A stretch of DNA of 64,000 bases, taken from positions 1 through 64,000 of the forward strand of contig JAOOBT010000002.1 in the NCBI GenBank assembly GCA_028404615.1, in the 5' to 3' direction. A model generated the notes under the pieces. That model searched no databases and was not told the origin of the DNA. It saw nothing but the letters and a program-made list of their open reading frames with translations. Shown one piece after another: positions 8,986 to 17,477 of this stretch; position 1 is the stretch's first letter, and each line of letters starts with the position of its first letter. The translations under genes were made by a program, and so were the position numbers. The DNA comes from Candidatus Pelagibacter sp. (GTDB taxonomy: Bacteria > Pseudomonadota > Alphaproteobacteria > Pelagibacterales > Pelagibacteraceae).

Positions 8986-9578
8986 TGTTAGCCGAAGTAT
9001 TTACCCCTGAGCAAATAACAATTTTAACTCAAATTATTTTTATTGATCTTGTGCTAGCAGGAGATAATGCAATTATTATTGGGATGGTTGCATCAAAATT
9101 TCCTCCTGAGCAAAGGAAAAAAGTAATTTTTTGGGGTATAGGAGGAGCTGTAGTTTTAAGAATTATCTTAACCCTATTAACTGCTTTCTTGTTGCAAATT
9201 ACAGGCTTAAGATTAATTGGTGGTATTTTATTATTATACATTGTCTACAAACTTTACGTAGATGTAATTAAAGGGGCCTCAAAGCAAGAGAATATCCAGG
9301 TAGATAGTTCTAGTTTTTTCAAAGCTATATGGACAGTGCTTCTTGCTGACTTTACGATGAGTCTGGATAATGTTCTTGGTGTAGCTGGTGCAGCTGGACA
9401 CCATTATCACTTATTAATTTTTGGATTAATTTTATCGATTGTATTGATGGCAGTTGCAGCAAACTTAATTTCAGGCTGGATTAAAAGATATAGATGGATT
9501 GCTTGGCTGGGACTGTTAGCTATTTTAATAGTAGCCATTGAATTAATTTATACAGATATTAAGATTTTAATTCTTTAA
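8985..9578 (+). CDS. TerC/Alx-family membrane protein (YjbE type)
   Basis: A 197-residue integral membrane protein with about seven helices and the paired TerC motifs FIDLVLAGDNAIIIGMV (residues 16-32) and LADFTMSLDNVLGVAGA (about 120-136), whose acidic residues are thought to handle manganese or calcium. Its start overlaps the GMC stop (TAATG), and its stop codon overlaps the next start, so it is translationally coupled in the operon. A second TerC paralogue lies at 61894. Recent work links TerC proteins to metal export for secreted enzymes. The substrate here is not known. Confidence 0.85.
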   Translation: MLAEVFTPEQITILTQIIFIDLVLAGDNAIIIGMVASKFPPEQRKKVIFWGIGGAVVLRIILTLLTAFLLQITGLRLIGGILLLYIVYKLYVDVIKGASKQENIQVDSSSFFKAIWTVLLADFTMSLDNVLGVAGAAGHHYHLLIFGLILSIVLMAVAANLISGWIKRYRWIAWLGLLAILIVAIELIYTDIKILIL

Positions 9579-10342
9579 TGTTAAAAAAAATTGACCTTAA
9601 AAACAAAACCGCTCTAGTTACTGGAGCTGGAAAAGGACTAGGAAAAGCTTGCGCAATAGCTTTAGCAGAAGCAGGGGCTAAAGTTATAATATTGAGTAGG
9701 ACAAAATCTGACTTAATTAAAGTTAATAATATTATAAAAAAAACTAAGGGCTCAAGCCAATTATTTGTTTGTGACGTAACAAATTTAGAAAATTTTAAAA
9801 AAGTCTTAAAAAAAATTAATCGACTGGATATTTTAGTAAATAATGCAGGGAATAATCGACCCCAACATTTTATAAAAGTAAGTCAAGAAAATATGGAATA
9901 TTTGACTAATTTAAATATGAGAGCAGCATTTAACGTTGCGCAATTATGCTCTCAAAAAATGGTCAAAGCAAAAAATAGAAAGAAAATTGGTGGATCTATA
10001 ATCCATATGTCATCACAGTTGGGGAGAGTTGGTTGTGAAGGTCGTAATGTTTATAATATGAATAAATTTGGTATAGAAGGACTTGCAAGAGGTATGGCGT
10101 ATGAATTAGCACCTTATAATATTAGAGTAAATACAGTTTGTCCTACATTTGTTGAAACACCAATGGTTAAAAAATTTTTTAAAAATAAAAAATTCAAAAA
10201 TAAAATGCTTAAAAATATACCATTAGGGAGAGTTGCAAAAGAAAGTGATGTAGCAACTGCCGTGGCATTTCTGGCTGCGGACTCATCCGAAATGATAACA
10301 GGAACATCCTTAGTAGTTGATGGAGGTTGGACAGCGCAATAA
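9578..10342 (+). CDS. Short-chain dehydrogenase/reductase, first of a tandem pair
   Basis: A 254-residue classical SDR. It has the cofactor motif TGAGKGLGKACA (about residues 16-27), NNAG near 87, a catalytic Ser in IHMSSQLGR, and Tyr-x3-Lys as YNMNKFG, and it ends with the FabG-like DGGWTAQ. It is a paralogue of the following gene with the same layout and the same VVDGGWTA ending, so the pair arose by duplication. Probably an alcohol or hydroxyacid dehydrogenase acting with the upstream GMC enzyme. The substrate is not identifiable. Confidence 0.9.
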   Translation: MLKKIDLKNKTALVTGAGKGLGKACAIALAEAGAKVIILSRTKSDLIKVNNIIKKTKGSSQLFVCDVTNLENFKKVLKKINRLDILVNNAGNNRPQHFIKVSQENMEYLTNLNMRAAFNVAQLCSQKMVKAKNRKKIGGSIIHMSSQLGRVGCEGRNVYNMNKFGIEGLARGMAYELAPYNIRVNTVCPTFVETPMVKKFFKNKKFKNKMLKNIPLGRVAKESDVATAVAFLAADSSEMITGTSLVVDGGWTAQ

Positions 10343-11106
10343 TGGGAATCTATCTTAAAGATATAAATTTAAAAGGAAAAACAGCTTTAATTACTGGTGC
10401 CACAAAAGGCTTGGGTAGAGGTGCGGCTATAGCCATTGCTGAAGCAGGTGGGAATATTATTGCGATTGGTAGGAATCAAACTGAACTAAATAGTCTTAAA
10501 AAAGAAATTAAAAGATTTAGAGTTAATTACACACCTTTCAACTGTGATGTAAATAATTACAATCGTATGAAATCATTTATATCAAGATTAAAAAAATTAG
10601 ATATTTTAGTTAATAATGCAGGAACAAACATTCCAGAACCTTTTTTAAATGTAAAGAATAATTCAATGGAGACTTTATTAAACGTTAATACAAAAGCAGT
10701 TTTTAATGTAGCTCAATTATGTGCGAAACAAATTATTAAATTAAAAAGAAAAAGCGGTGCAATTATAAATGTTTCGTCTATTTTTGGTCTAGTAGCAGGT
10801 CAAAAAAGAAGTGTTTATAGTATGACCAAATTTAGTGTTGAAGGTTTAACAAAAGGAATGGCTCTAGATTTAGCCAAGTATAATATTAGAGTGAATAGTG
10901 TTTGCCCAAATATAGTATTAACTCCAAGAACAAAAAAATATTTTGCTGACAAAAAATATAATAAATATGTAAAAGAAAATACACCTATTAAAAAAGTTGT
11001 AACAGTGAGTGACGTTGCAACATCAATAACCTATTTAGCCTCAGAAGCGGCTTCAATGATCACTGGCACTTCAGTTGTAATTGACGGTGGATGGACAGCA
11101 AAATGA
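10342..11106 (+). CDS. Short-chain dehydrogenase/reductase, second of a tandem pair
   Basis: A 254-residue classical SDR closely related to the preceding gene: TGATKGLGRGAA, NNAG, a catalytic Ser in INVSSIFG, YSMTKFS as the active-site Tyr-x3-Lys and VIDGGWTAK at the end. I start it at the ATG at 10342, which overlaps the previous stop as TAATG, rather than at a TTG 15 bases upstream. Retention of both copies in a streamlined genome suggests different substrates or a heteromeric enzyme. Confidence 0.9.
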   Translation: MGIYLKDINLKGKTALITGATKGLGRGAAIAIAEAGGNIIAIGRNQTELNSLKKEIKRFRVNYTPFNCDVNNYNRMKSFISRLKKLDILVNNAGTNIPEPFLNVKNNSMETLLNVNTKAVFNVAQLCAKQIIKLKRKSGAIINVSSIFGLVAGQKRSVYSMTKFSVEGLTKGMALDLAKYNIRVNSVCPNIVLTPRTKKYFADKKYNKYVKENTPIKKVVTVSDVATSITYLASEAASMITGTSVVIDGGWTAK

Positions 11107-11900
11107 GGTTATTTCTTTTACTTTTTTTTATTTTTTTTAAATTCCAATATTTGAATGCAGTAGAATTCAAGGGAAAATTTGAACAAGGTTCATTTGTATT
11201 AGGAAAAACTTTTCCAAATTCTAAAGTGAAAATCGATAATAAAAAAATTCGGGTTTCAAAAGACGGATATTTTGCATTTGGCTTAGATAGAGATAGAAAA
11301 AATAATGTCATTATAACAATAAGAGAGTCTGGAAAAATAAAAACTATTGAAAAAAAAGTGTTGAAGAGAGAATATAAGATTCAAAGAATTGATGGATTGC
11401 CTCCAAAACAAGTTACGCCTCCGCCAGAAGTATATGAAAGAATTAAAAAAGATAATGTGTTAATAGGAAAAGCAAGATCAATCGACACTAGCTATGATTT
11501 TTTTAAAGAAAAATTTATTTACCCAATAGATAAATATATAATAACGGGTGTTTACGGTAGTCAACGTATTCTCAACGGTAAACCAAGAAGACCCCATTAT
11601 GGTATTGATTTTCATGCTCCAGAAGGAACCCCAGTCAAAGCAATGATGGATGGAGAAGTTACCTTAGCAGAGAATGATATGTATTTTACAGGAGGAACTA
11701 TAATATTTGATCATGGCCACGGAGTAAGTACGCTTTATATGCATATGAAAGATATCAATGTTAAAGTTGGAGAAAAAATAAAACAAGGGCAAATAGTTGG
11801 TACTTTAGGCCAAAGTGGAAGAGCAACAGGTCCCCATTTGGATATAAGACTTAATTGGTTTGATGTTAAATTAGATCCTATGAGCGTTTTAAATAAATGA
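11103..11900 (+). CDS. M23-family (LytM) murein peptidase
   Basis: A 265-residue exported protein with an N-terminal signal segment (cleavage probably after LNA), a beta-rich middle region, and a C-terminal LytM domain. Zinc ligands are visible in HYGIDFHAPEGTPV (His and Asp) and in GRATGPHLDIR (His), with LYMHM supplying the catalytic His. It cuts peptidoglycan cross-links or acts as an activator of amidases. Start at the ATG overlapping the previous stop as ATGA. It ends four bases into the following SGNH gene, so the whole set from 7378 is coupled. Confidence 0.9.
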   Translation: MRLFLLLFFIFFKFQYLNAVEFKGKFEQGSFVLGKTFPNSKVKIDNKKIRVSKDGYFAFGLDRDRKNNVIITIRESGKIKTIEKKVLKREYKIQRIDGLPPKQVTPPPEVYERIKKDNVLIGKARSIDTSYDFFKEKFIYPIDKYIITGVYGSQRILNGKPRRPHYGIDFHAPEGTPVKAMMDGEVTLAENDMYFTGGTIIFDHGHGVSTLYMHMKDINVKVGEKIKQGQIVGTLGQSGRATGPHLDIRLNWFDVKLDPMSVLNK

Positions 11901-12940
11901 AAATATTAAAGATAGTTTCTATTAATTTTTTTATTTTTCTCTTTTTGATATTAGTAATAGAGCTTTTATTCGGATATTGGTTTGATAAAAATAACTTAGG
12001 TCCTTATATGCGCGAGCATAGAATGAAGAAAAATCCAATTAGCGTAAAATTTAATAACGCAAATTATAATTTCACCTATAAAAGAAACTATTATGGATTC
12101 AGAGGAGATGAAATAAATCTTGAGGAAATAAAAATTGTTTTGATTGGAGGAAGCACAGCTGACGAGAGATATAAACCTTATGAATATACTATTACAGGCC
12201 TTTTAAATCAAAGATTAGAAAAAGATATTAATAAAAAAATTATTAACGCTGGTATTGAGGGTCAGTCTACAAGAGGTCATATTTTCAATTTTGAAAAATG
12301 GTTTCCAAAACTTCAAGGGTTTAATCCAAATTATTTTATTTTTTATATTGGAATGAATGATCATTTAAAAGATCCCAATGATAATGATGAAAAAACTATA
12401 ATCGGTCACGTTGCAAATCCATCTATAACTGAGCTTATAAGTGATAATATTAAATCAAGAAGCTTGTTATATGATTACATCAGAAAAATAAAACATAAAT
12501 ATTATATCAATAAACAAAAAACTGTTTCTTATGATTTTGATATTGGAATTAAAAATTATACTAAAAAGGGTTTTGATTTTTTAACTTATGATAATGCGAT
12601 TAAAATTTATAATATACCTAACCTTAAGAATGAAAATAAAGATAAAATAAAAACGTATTTAGAAAATATTGATAAATTGGTAAATCTTGTTGCAAAATAT
12701 AAAGCAAAACCTATTTTTATTAATCAATTAGCTCACAATGGTAATCACAATAAAACTTTATTCATACTTAATTACTCTTTAATTGAACATTGTAAGAAAA
12801 AAAAATATTCCTGTATTGATTTGGCTAAATCATTAAATGGAAAAAAAGATTATTGGTGGGATGGAGTTCATACAACACCTACTGGATCACAAGAAATTGT
12901 TAAAATAATTTATCCTAAACTTTTAGAATTTTTAAAGTAA
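11897..12940 (+). CDS. Membrane-anchored SGNH/GDSL-like hydrolase
   Basis: A 347-residue protein with one N-terminal membrane segment (residues 7-27). The outer part shows SGNH blocks: VLIGGSTADE (nucleophile Ser), NAGIEGQSTRGH, FYIGMNDH (Asn) and the C-terminal WWDGVHTTPTG with the Asp and His of the catalytic pair. Such enzymes remove or transfer acyl groups on envelope polymers. It converges on a carbamoyltransferase module. A GDSL protein accompanies the related genes in saxitoxin clusters (sxtL) and in some envelope loci, so it may be a functional partner. Confidence 0.75.
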   Translation: MKILKIVSINFFIFLFLILVIELLFGYWFDKNNLGPYMREHRMKKNPISVKFNNANYNFTYKRNYYGFRGDEINLEEIKIVLIGGSTADERYKPYEYTITGLLNQRLEKDINKKIINAGIEGQSTRGHIFNFEKWFPKLQGFNPNYFIFYIGMNDHLKDPNDNDEKTIIGHVANPSITELISDNIKSRSLLYDYIRKIKHKYYINKQKTVSYDFDIGIKNYTKKGFDFLTYDNAIKIYNIPNLKNENKDKIKTYLENIDKLVNLVAKYKAKPIFINQLAHNGNHNKTLFILNYSLIEHCKKKKYSCIDLAKSLNGKKDYWWDGVHTTPTGSQEIVKIIYPKLLEFLK

Positions 12941-12944
12941 AAAC

Positions 12945-14780
12945 TTAATCTAATTCAAATTTATTCTTGTAATCTCCCGTTGATGAATTACTTTGATTTT
13001 CTTTAAATAGGACAAAATCCTCAATAACTAAAATATCTAGATTAGTTCCCATAAAACAATTAAATGCATCTTCAATGGAACACACAATTGGTTCACCTCT
13101 TACATTAAAAGAGGTATTTACAAGCACTGGACAATTAGTAATTTTTTTGAATTCTTTTATTAAATCGTAATATCTTGGATTTGTGTTTTTATGAACCGTT
13201 TGAACTCTAGCGGAATAATCAACATGCGTTACGGCAGGGATATTTGATCGTTTCACATTTAATTTTTCTATACCGAATAAATTTTCATCTTCCTTTTTCA
13301 TTTGAATTTGTTTTTCTTTTTTAACTTGAGAGACTAAAAGCATGTAAGGACTATCAATGTCTAAATCAAACCATTCATTTACGTCTTCCCTTAAGACTGA
13401 TGGAGCAAAGGGTCTAAAACTTTCTCTAAACTTTATTTTTAAGTTTAATTCCTTTTGCATTTTTTCTGATCTCGGATCAGCTAATATTGATCTTCCTCCA
13501 AGAGCTCTTGGGCCAAATTCCATTTTCCCTTGAAACCAGCCAACAATTTTTTCATTTGCCAATTCTTTAGCAATCAAACTTGTAACTTCTTCTTTGCTAT
13601 ATTTTTTAAAATTTGCTTTTAATAATTTAAGTTTTGTCTCTATAAAATTATTATCAAATTTTGGACCAAGAAATGATCCCATCATTTTGTCAGAAAATTC
13701 ATCTCTAGGTTTTCCTAATTCATGATGCCAGTAAGCTAGGGCAGCTCCTAAAGATCCTCCAGCATCACCAGAGGCTGGTTGTATCCAAATATTTTTAAAT
13801 ATTTTTTCATTTTGAACTTTCCCATTTGCCACACAATTCAATGCCACTCCACCAGCTAAACAAAGATTTTCTATTTTATATTTGGATGAAATATTTTTTG
13901 TAATTCTTAAAATAATTTCTTCAGTAACAGCTTGAATAGAAGCTGCTAGATCCATATGGAATGGAGTAAGTAAATCTTTATTGGGGTCTCTTACTGGATG
14001 ACCGAACAGTTTGGAGAATTTATCATTCGTCATTGTCAATCCTGTTGCATAATTAAAATATTTCATGTTTAACTTGAACGAACCATCTTCTTTAAGATCT
14101 ATAAGTTTTTGAAGTATCAGGTCTTTAAATAGAGGTTTGCCATAAGGAGCTAATCCCATTAACTTATATTCACCACTATTCACTTTAAAACCAACATAAT
14201 AAGTAAATGCTGAGTAAAGAAGACCTAAAGAGTGCGGAAAATGTATTTCTTTAATTATCTCAAGCTTATTTTTTTTACCAATTCCAATTGTAGTTGTAGC
14301 CCATTCACCTACACCATCTAAAGTTAACACTACTGCTTCTTCAAAAGGTGATGGGTAAAATGCACTTGCTGCATGACTGAAGTGATGTTCTGAAAATTTT
14401 ATTTTATTTATGTCTTTAAAATTATCATCATGTTGTTGAAGTTTATCAAATAAAAATTTTTTTTGAAATAATTTTTCTCTTAGCCAAATAGGCATTGAGA
14501 GACTAAAAGATTTAAATCCTTTAGGAGCAAATGCCATATAGGTTTCTAACAATCTTTCAAATTTTAAAAAAGGTTTCTCAAAAAAAACGATGTGTTCAAT
14601 ATCATTTAAATTTAATTTTGATTGATCAAGCACAAATTGTATTGCATTAAATGGGTAGCTTGAGTCATGCTTTATTCTAGAGAATCTCTCCTCTTGAGCT
14701 GCAGCAACTATTTTACCGTCAACTAAAATAGCTGCTGCACTATCATGATAGAATGCTGATATACCTAAAATAGATGTCAC
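12945..14780 (-). CDS. O-carbamoyltransferase (NodU/CmcH/SxtI-like)
   Basis: A 611-residue carbamoyltransferase. The N-terminal domain begins SILGISAFYHDSAAAILVDG with the metal-binding His, continues with HHFSHAASAFYPSPFEEA, and carries TLDGVGEWATT of the actin-like ATPase fold. The C-terminal domain has FGPRALGGRSILADPR and NTSFNVRGEPIVCS. It uses carbamoyl phosphate and ATP to carbamoylate a hydroxyl group, usually of a sugar. It begins with GTG immediately after the DUF5989 stop. Upstream genes are DUF5989, sxtJ-like and xsc. The acceptor is unknown, and nothing here supports toxin synthesis. Confidence 0.92.
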   Translation of the reverse strand: MTSILGISAFYHDSAAAILVDGKIVAAAQEERFSRIKHDSSYPFNAIQFVLDQSKLNLNDIEHIVFFEKPFLKFERLLETYMAFAPKGFKSFSLSMPIWLREKLFQKKFLFDKLQQHDDNFKDINKIKFSEHHFSHAASAFYPSPFEEAVVLTLDGVGEWATTTIGIGKKNKLEIIKEIHFPHSLGLLYSAFTYYVGFKVNSGEYKLMGLAPYGKPLFKDLILQKLIDLKEDGSFKLNMKYFNYATGLTMTNDKFSKLFGHPVRDPNKDLLTPFHMDLAASIQAVTEEIILRITKNISSKYKIENLCLAGGVALNCVANGKVQNEKIFKNIWIQPASGDAGGSLGAALAYWHHELGKPRDEFSDKMMGSFLGPKFDNNFIETKLKLLKANFKKYSKEEVTSLIAKELANEKIVGWFQGKMEFGPRALGGRSILADPRSEKMQKELNLKIKFRESFRPFAPSVLREDVNEWFDLDIDSPYMLLVSQVKKEKQIQMKKEDENLFGIEKLNVKRSNIPAVTHVDYSARVQTVHKNTNPRYYDLIKEFKKITNCPVLVNTSFNVRGEPIVCSIEDAFNCFMGTNLDILVIEDFVLFKENQSNSSTGDYKNKFELD

Positions 14781-14933
14781 TTAAAAAATAGTATATATAA
14801 ATGGTGCTACCGCAGAACCTTGGCTTAAAACAATTAAAACACCAAATAAAGCCAAAACAATAATTATTGGTAAAAGCCAATATTTTTTTCTTTCAAATAA
14901 AAATTCCCAAAATTCTTTTATAAATTCTAACAT
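14781..14933 (-). CDS. DUF5989-type small membrane protein (SxtK-like position)
   Basis: A 50-residue protein: an amphipathic, aromatic N-terminus (FWEFLFERKKYW) and one membrane helix. It is packed exactly between the SxtJ-like and carbamoyltransferase genes, with no spacing on either side (TAA then ATG, TAA then GTG). Small proteins of this type accompany many bacterial carbamoyltransferases of the NodU type. In saxitoxin clusters a similarly short protein, SxtK, lies next to SxtJ. Likely a membrane partner that tethers the enzyme. Activity unknown. Confidence 0.8.
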   Translation of the reverse strand: MLEFIKEFWEFLFERKKYWLLPIIIVLALFGVLIVLSQGSAVAPFIYTIF

Positions 14934-15314
14934 TTAAAATTGTTTTTTCATTGAACCAAGTGTTTTTTTTCTTGTAATCCAATATGTTTCTTTTTTTTTT
15001 AAAAACCTTAAAGCTAACAAATCTTTTCCAAATAATCTTACTATTAGGCTTACTGGGGTTAGAATAACAAAATACACTAAAGCCATTACAATTGGAGCGA
15101 TTATATTACCTAAAATTACTCCAAGTTTAATCCAAAATTTATTGAATGGAGACAAAAGTTTTGAATTAATTAAACCCAGTATTAAAAAGATCAATGAAAT
15201 AGCAAAAAAATAAAAATTTAAATTTTCCCCACTTTTTAATGGCCAAAAACCTAAAATTAAAAAGACAATAAAAAATAAAAGGCCAAAACTTCTATTCGAA
15301 CTTTTCGATTTCAT
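14934..15314 (-). CDS. SxtJ-family membrane protein
   Basis: A 126-residue membrane protein with three to four hydrophobic segments and a basic C-terminus. The motif IAPIVMALVYFVILTPVSLIVRLFGKD matches what I recall of the SxtJ family, consistently found beside DUF5989 and carbamoyltransferase genes. It lies 9 bases downstream of xsc on the same strand and abuts the DUF5989 start. Role unknown, probably scaffold or transport in polymer carbamoylation. Confidence 0.8.
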   Translation of the reverse strand: MKSKSSNRSFGLLFFIVFLILGFWPLKSGENLNFYFFAISLIFLILGLINSKLLSPFNKFWIKLGVILGNIIAPIVMALVYFVILTPVSLIVRLFGKDLLALRFLKKKETYWITRKKTLGSMKKQF

Positions 15315-15323
15315 TTAAATAAT

Positions 15324-17105
15324 TTAATTTAAGCCTTTTTGAGGTTTCATATCCTCTTTTTTAATACCAGCTACTCTTACTGGTTTTTTCATCGCATCTC
15401 TTCTAAATGGCTCACCTAATTCTTGATTCAATATAACTTCAATGAAAGTTGTAATCCCTTTTTTCTGATCTTCGCAAGATTGCTTTATCGCTTTAGTAGT
15501 TTCATCCATTGTTTTTACTGTTACTCCCTTTAAACCACATGCATTTGCAACTTTTGCATAACTTAATTCAGGATCTAACTCTGTGCCAATAAAATTGTTA
15601 TCAAACCATAATGTAGTATTTCTTTTTTCTGCTCCCCATTGATAATTCCTAAAAATTACCATTGAAACAGCTGGCCATTCTTCTCTTGCACATGAGCTCA
15701 TCTCATTCATACTTATCCCGAAAGCTCCATCACCAGCAAAACCAATTACAGGAGTATTTGGGCAACCAATTTTAGCTCCAAGAATAGATGGAAACCCATA
15801 ACCACAAGGACCAAATAAACCAGGGGCTAAATATTTTCTTCCTTTTTCAAACGTCGGATAAGCGTTTCCTATCGCACAATTGTTTCCAATATCGCTTGAG
15901 ATAATAACATCCTCTGGCATTCCCGCTTGAATTGCTCTCCAAGCTTGTCTTGGGGACATTCTATCTTTATCTCTTTCTCTGGCCTCTTTGTTCCATACTG
16001 TTCCAGGATCATCGTCTTCATGATCTAAACTAGAAAGTTTCTGTAACCATGCAGATTTAGTTTGATGAATAAGATCTTTTCTTTTTTGTCTATCAGTATC
16101 ACCTGCTTTTGGAGATAGCTTGCTTAGTAACTGTTGGGCTACTAATTTTGCATCACCACAAATTCCGACCGTCACTTTTTTAGTCAAACCTATTCGATCT
16201 GGGTTCATATCAACTTGAATAATTTTTGCTCGTTTTGGCCAGTAATCAATTCCATAACCTGGTAAGGTTGAGAAAGGATTTAATCTTGTTCCTAATGCTA
16301 AAACAACATCAGCTTTTGCAATTAATTCCATTGCGGCCTTTGATCCATTGTAACCTAATGGTCCTACTGCTAATGGGTGGCTTCCTGGAAAACTATCGTT
16401 GTGTTGGTAACCTGAACAGACTGGTGAGTCTAATTTTTCAGCAAGTTTAACACAATCTTGAATTGCTCCTCCAATTACCACTCCTGCCCCAGATAATATG
16501 ACAGGAAATTTTGCTCCAGAAAGTAATTTTGCTGCCTCATCAATTCCTGAGGCTCCCCCTGCTTGTCTTTCCAACCTAACAATTGGCGGCAATTCTATAT
16601 CAATCACTTGTGTCCAAAAATCTCTAGGAACATTTATTTGTGCTGGGGCAGATCCTCTTATTGCTTTTTCAATCACTCTATTTAAAACTTCTGCTATTCT
16701 CGATGGATCTCTTACTTCTTCTTGATAACATACCATATCTTTAAATAAATTCATTTGTTCTACTTCTTGAAAACCACCTTGTCCCATTGTTTTATTCGCA
16801 GCTTGAGGTGTTACTAAAAGTAGTGGAGTGTGATTCCAATATGCGGTTTTAATTGGTGTCACTAAACCGGTAATACCCGGTCCGTTCTGTGCAACTACCA
16901 TTGACATTTTTCCAGTAGCTCTCGTGTAACCATCAGCTATTAATCCTCCATTGGTTTCGTGCGCGACGTCCCAAAATTTTATACCGGCGTCAGGAAAAAT
17001 ATCTGAGATCGGCATAAAAGCTGAGCCAATAATTCCAAATGCATGTTCAATACCATGCATCTGTAAAACTTTTACAAAAGCTTCTTCGGTTGTCATTTTT
17101 GCCAT
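15324..17105 (-). CDS. xsc: Sulfoacetaldehyde acetyltransferase
   Basis: A 593-residue thiamine-diphosphate enzyme converting sulfoacetaldehyde and phosphate to acetyl phosphate and sulfite. The N-terminus MTTEEAFVKVLQMHGIEHAFGIIGSAFMP and blocks such as QNGPGITG, KTAYWNHTPLLLVTPQAANKTMGQGGFQEVEQM and VCYQEEVRDPSRIAEVLNRVIEKA are typical of Xsc rather than other acetolactate-synthase relatives. The cofactor motif is GDGAFGISMNEM. The length is normal. It is divergent from suyAB across a 77-base gap and is the central enzyme for taurine, isethionate and sulfoacetaldehyde use. No pta gene for acetyl phosphate is in the window. Confidence 0.96.
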   Translation of the reverse strand: MAKMTTEEAFVKVLQMHGIEHAFGIIGSAFMPISDIFPDAGIKFWDVAHETNGGLIADGYTRATGKMSMVVAQNGPGITGLVTPIKTAYWNHTPLLLVTPQAANKTMGQGGFQEVEQMNLFKDMVCYQEEVRDPSRIAEVLNRVIEKAIRGSAPAQINVPRDFWTQVIDIELPPIVRLERQAGGASGIDEAAKLLSGAKFPVILSGAGVVIGGAIQDCVKLAEKLDSPVCSGYQHNDSFPGSHPLAVGPLGYNGSKAAMELIAKADVVLALGTRLNPFSTLPGYGIDYWPKRAKIIQVDMNPDRIGLTKKVTVGICGDAKLVAQQLLSKLSPKAGDTDRQKRKDLIHQTKSAWLQKLSSLDHEDDDPGTVWNKEARERDKDRMSPRQAWRAIQAGMPEDVIISSDIGNNCAIGNAYPTFEKGRKYLAPGLFGPCGYGFPSILGAKIGCPNTPVIGFAGDGAFGISMNEMSSCAREEWPAVSMVIFRNYQWGAEKRNTTLWFDNNFIGTELDPELSYAKVANACGLKGVTVKTMDETTKAIKQSCEDQKKGITTFIEVILNQELGEPFRRDAMKKPVRVAGIKKEDMKPQKGLN

Positions 17106-17126
17106 ATTGATACCCCTAATATATTA

Positions 17127-17158
17127 TTGAAAATCTATCTTTCTTTATACTAGATTTT
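17127..17158. promoter_or_regulatory. Dyad and predicted suyA promoter between xsc and suyA
   Basis: The 77-base divergent gap holds an 8-bp inverted repeat AAAATCTA (17130-17137) and TAGATTTT (17151-17158), with arm centres 21 bases apart, two helical turns. A -10 element TATACT (17146-17151) on the plus strand falls inside the dyad, giving a start near 17158 and a leader of about 25 bases to suyA. No good -35 matches, which suits an activator- or repressor-controlled promoter. The regulator is not evident in the window. Confidence 0.4.
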
Positions 17159-17182
17159 AGTCTATATCCATTAGATATTTTT

Positions 17183-17470
17183 ATGTCAAAACCAGACCTC
17201 ATCATTCACGATGAAAAAGATAACGTAGGGGTTGTTGTAATAGAGACAACTAAAAAAGGCCAAAATTGTAACGCCTGGATTATGGAAAATGATAAAACGG
17301 TGAATGTTCCATCTGAAAATGAGGTTCCTTTAGGTCATAAAATCGCACTCAAGAACTTAAAAGTTGGAGATACAATTTTTAAATATGGCCATGATATTGG
17401 AAAAGTTGTCAAAGAAATTAAAAAGGGTGAGCATGTCCATGTTCATAATGTAAAAACAAAAAAGTGGTAA
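17183..17470 (+). CDS. suyA: Sulfolactate sulfo-lyase small subunit
   Basis: A 95-residue SAF-domain protein of the UxaA/altronate-dehydratase N-terminal type, matching SuyA in length and in the pattern LIIHDEKDNVGVVVIETTKKGQ, VPLGHKIALKNLKVGD and IKYG-like FKYGHDIGKV. With SuyB it cleaves (R)-sulfolactate to pyruvate and sulfite. It ends 7 bases before suyB. A UxaA-type dehydratase for a sugar acid would be the alternative, but xsc, TauE and apr genes alongside favour sulfolactate. Confidence 0.92.
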   Translation: MSKPDLIIHDEKDNVGVVVIETTKKGQNCNAWIMENDKTVNVPSENEVPLGHKIALKNLKVGDTIFKYGHDIGKVVKEIKKGEHVHVHNVKTKKW

Positions 17471-17477
17471 ATAGTTT

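Noticed and set aside
11897..15314. Saxitoxin or other toxin synthesis
   Set aside because: Only the accessory carbamoyltransferase set is shared. No polyketide-like starter, amidinotransferase or cyclisation genes are present.
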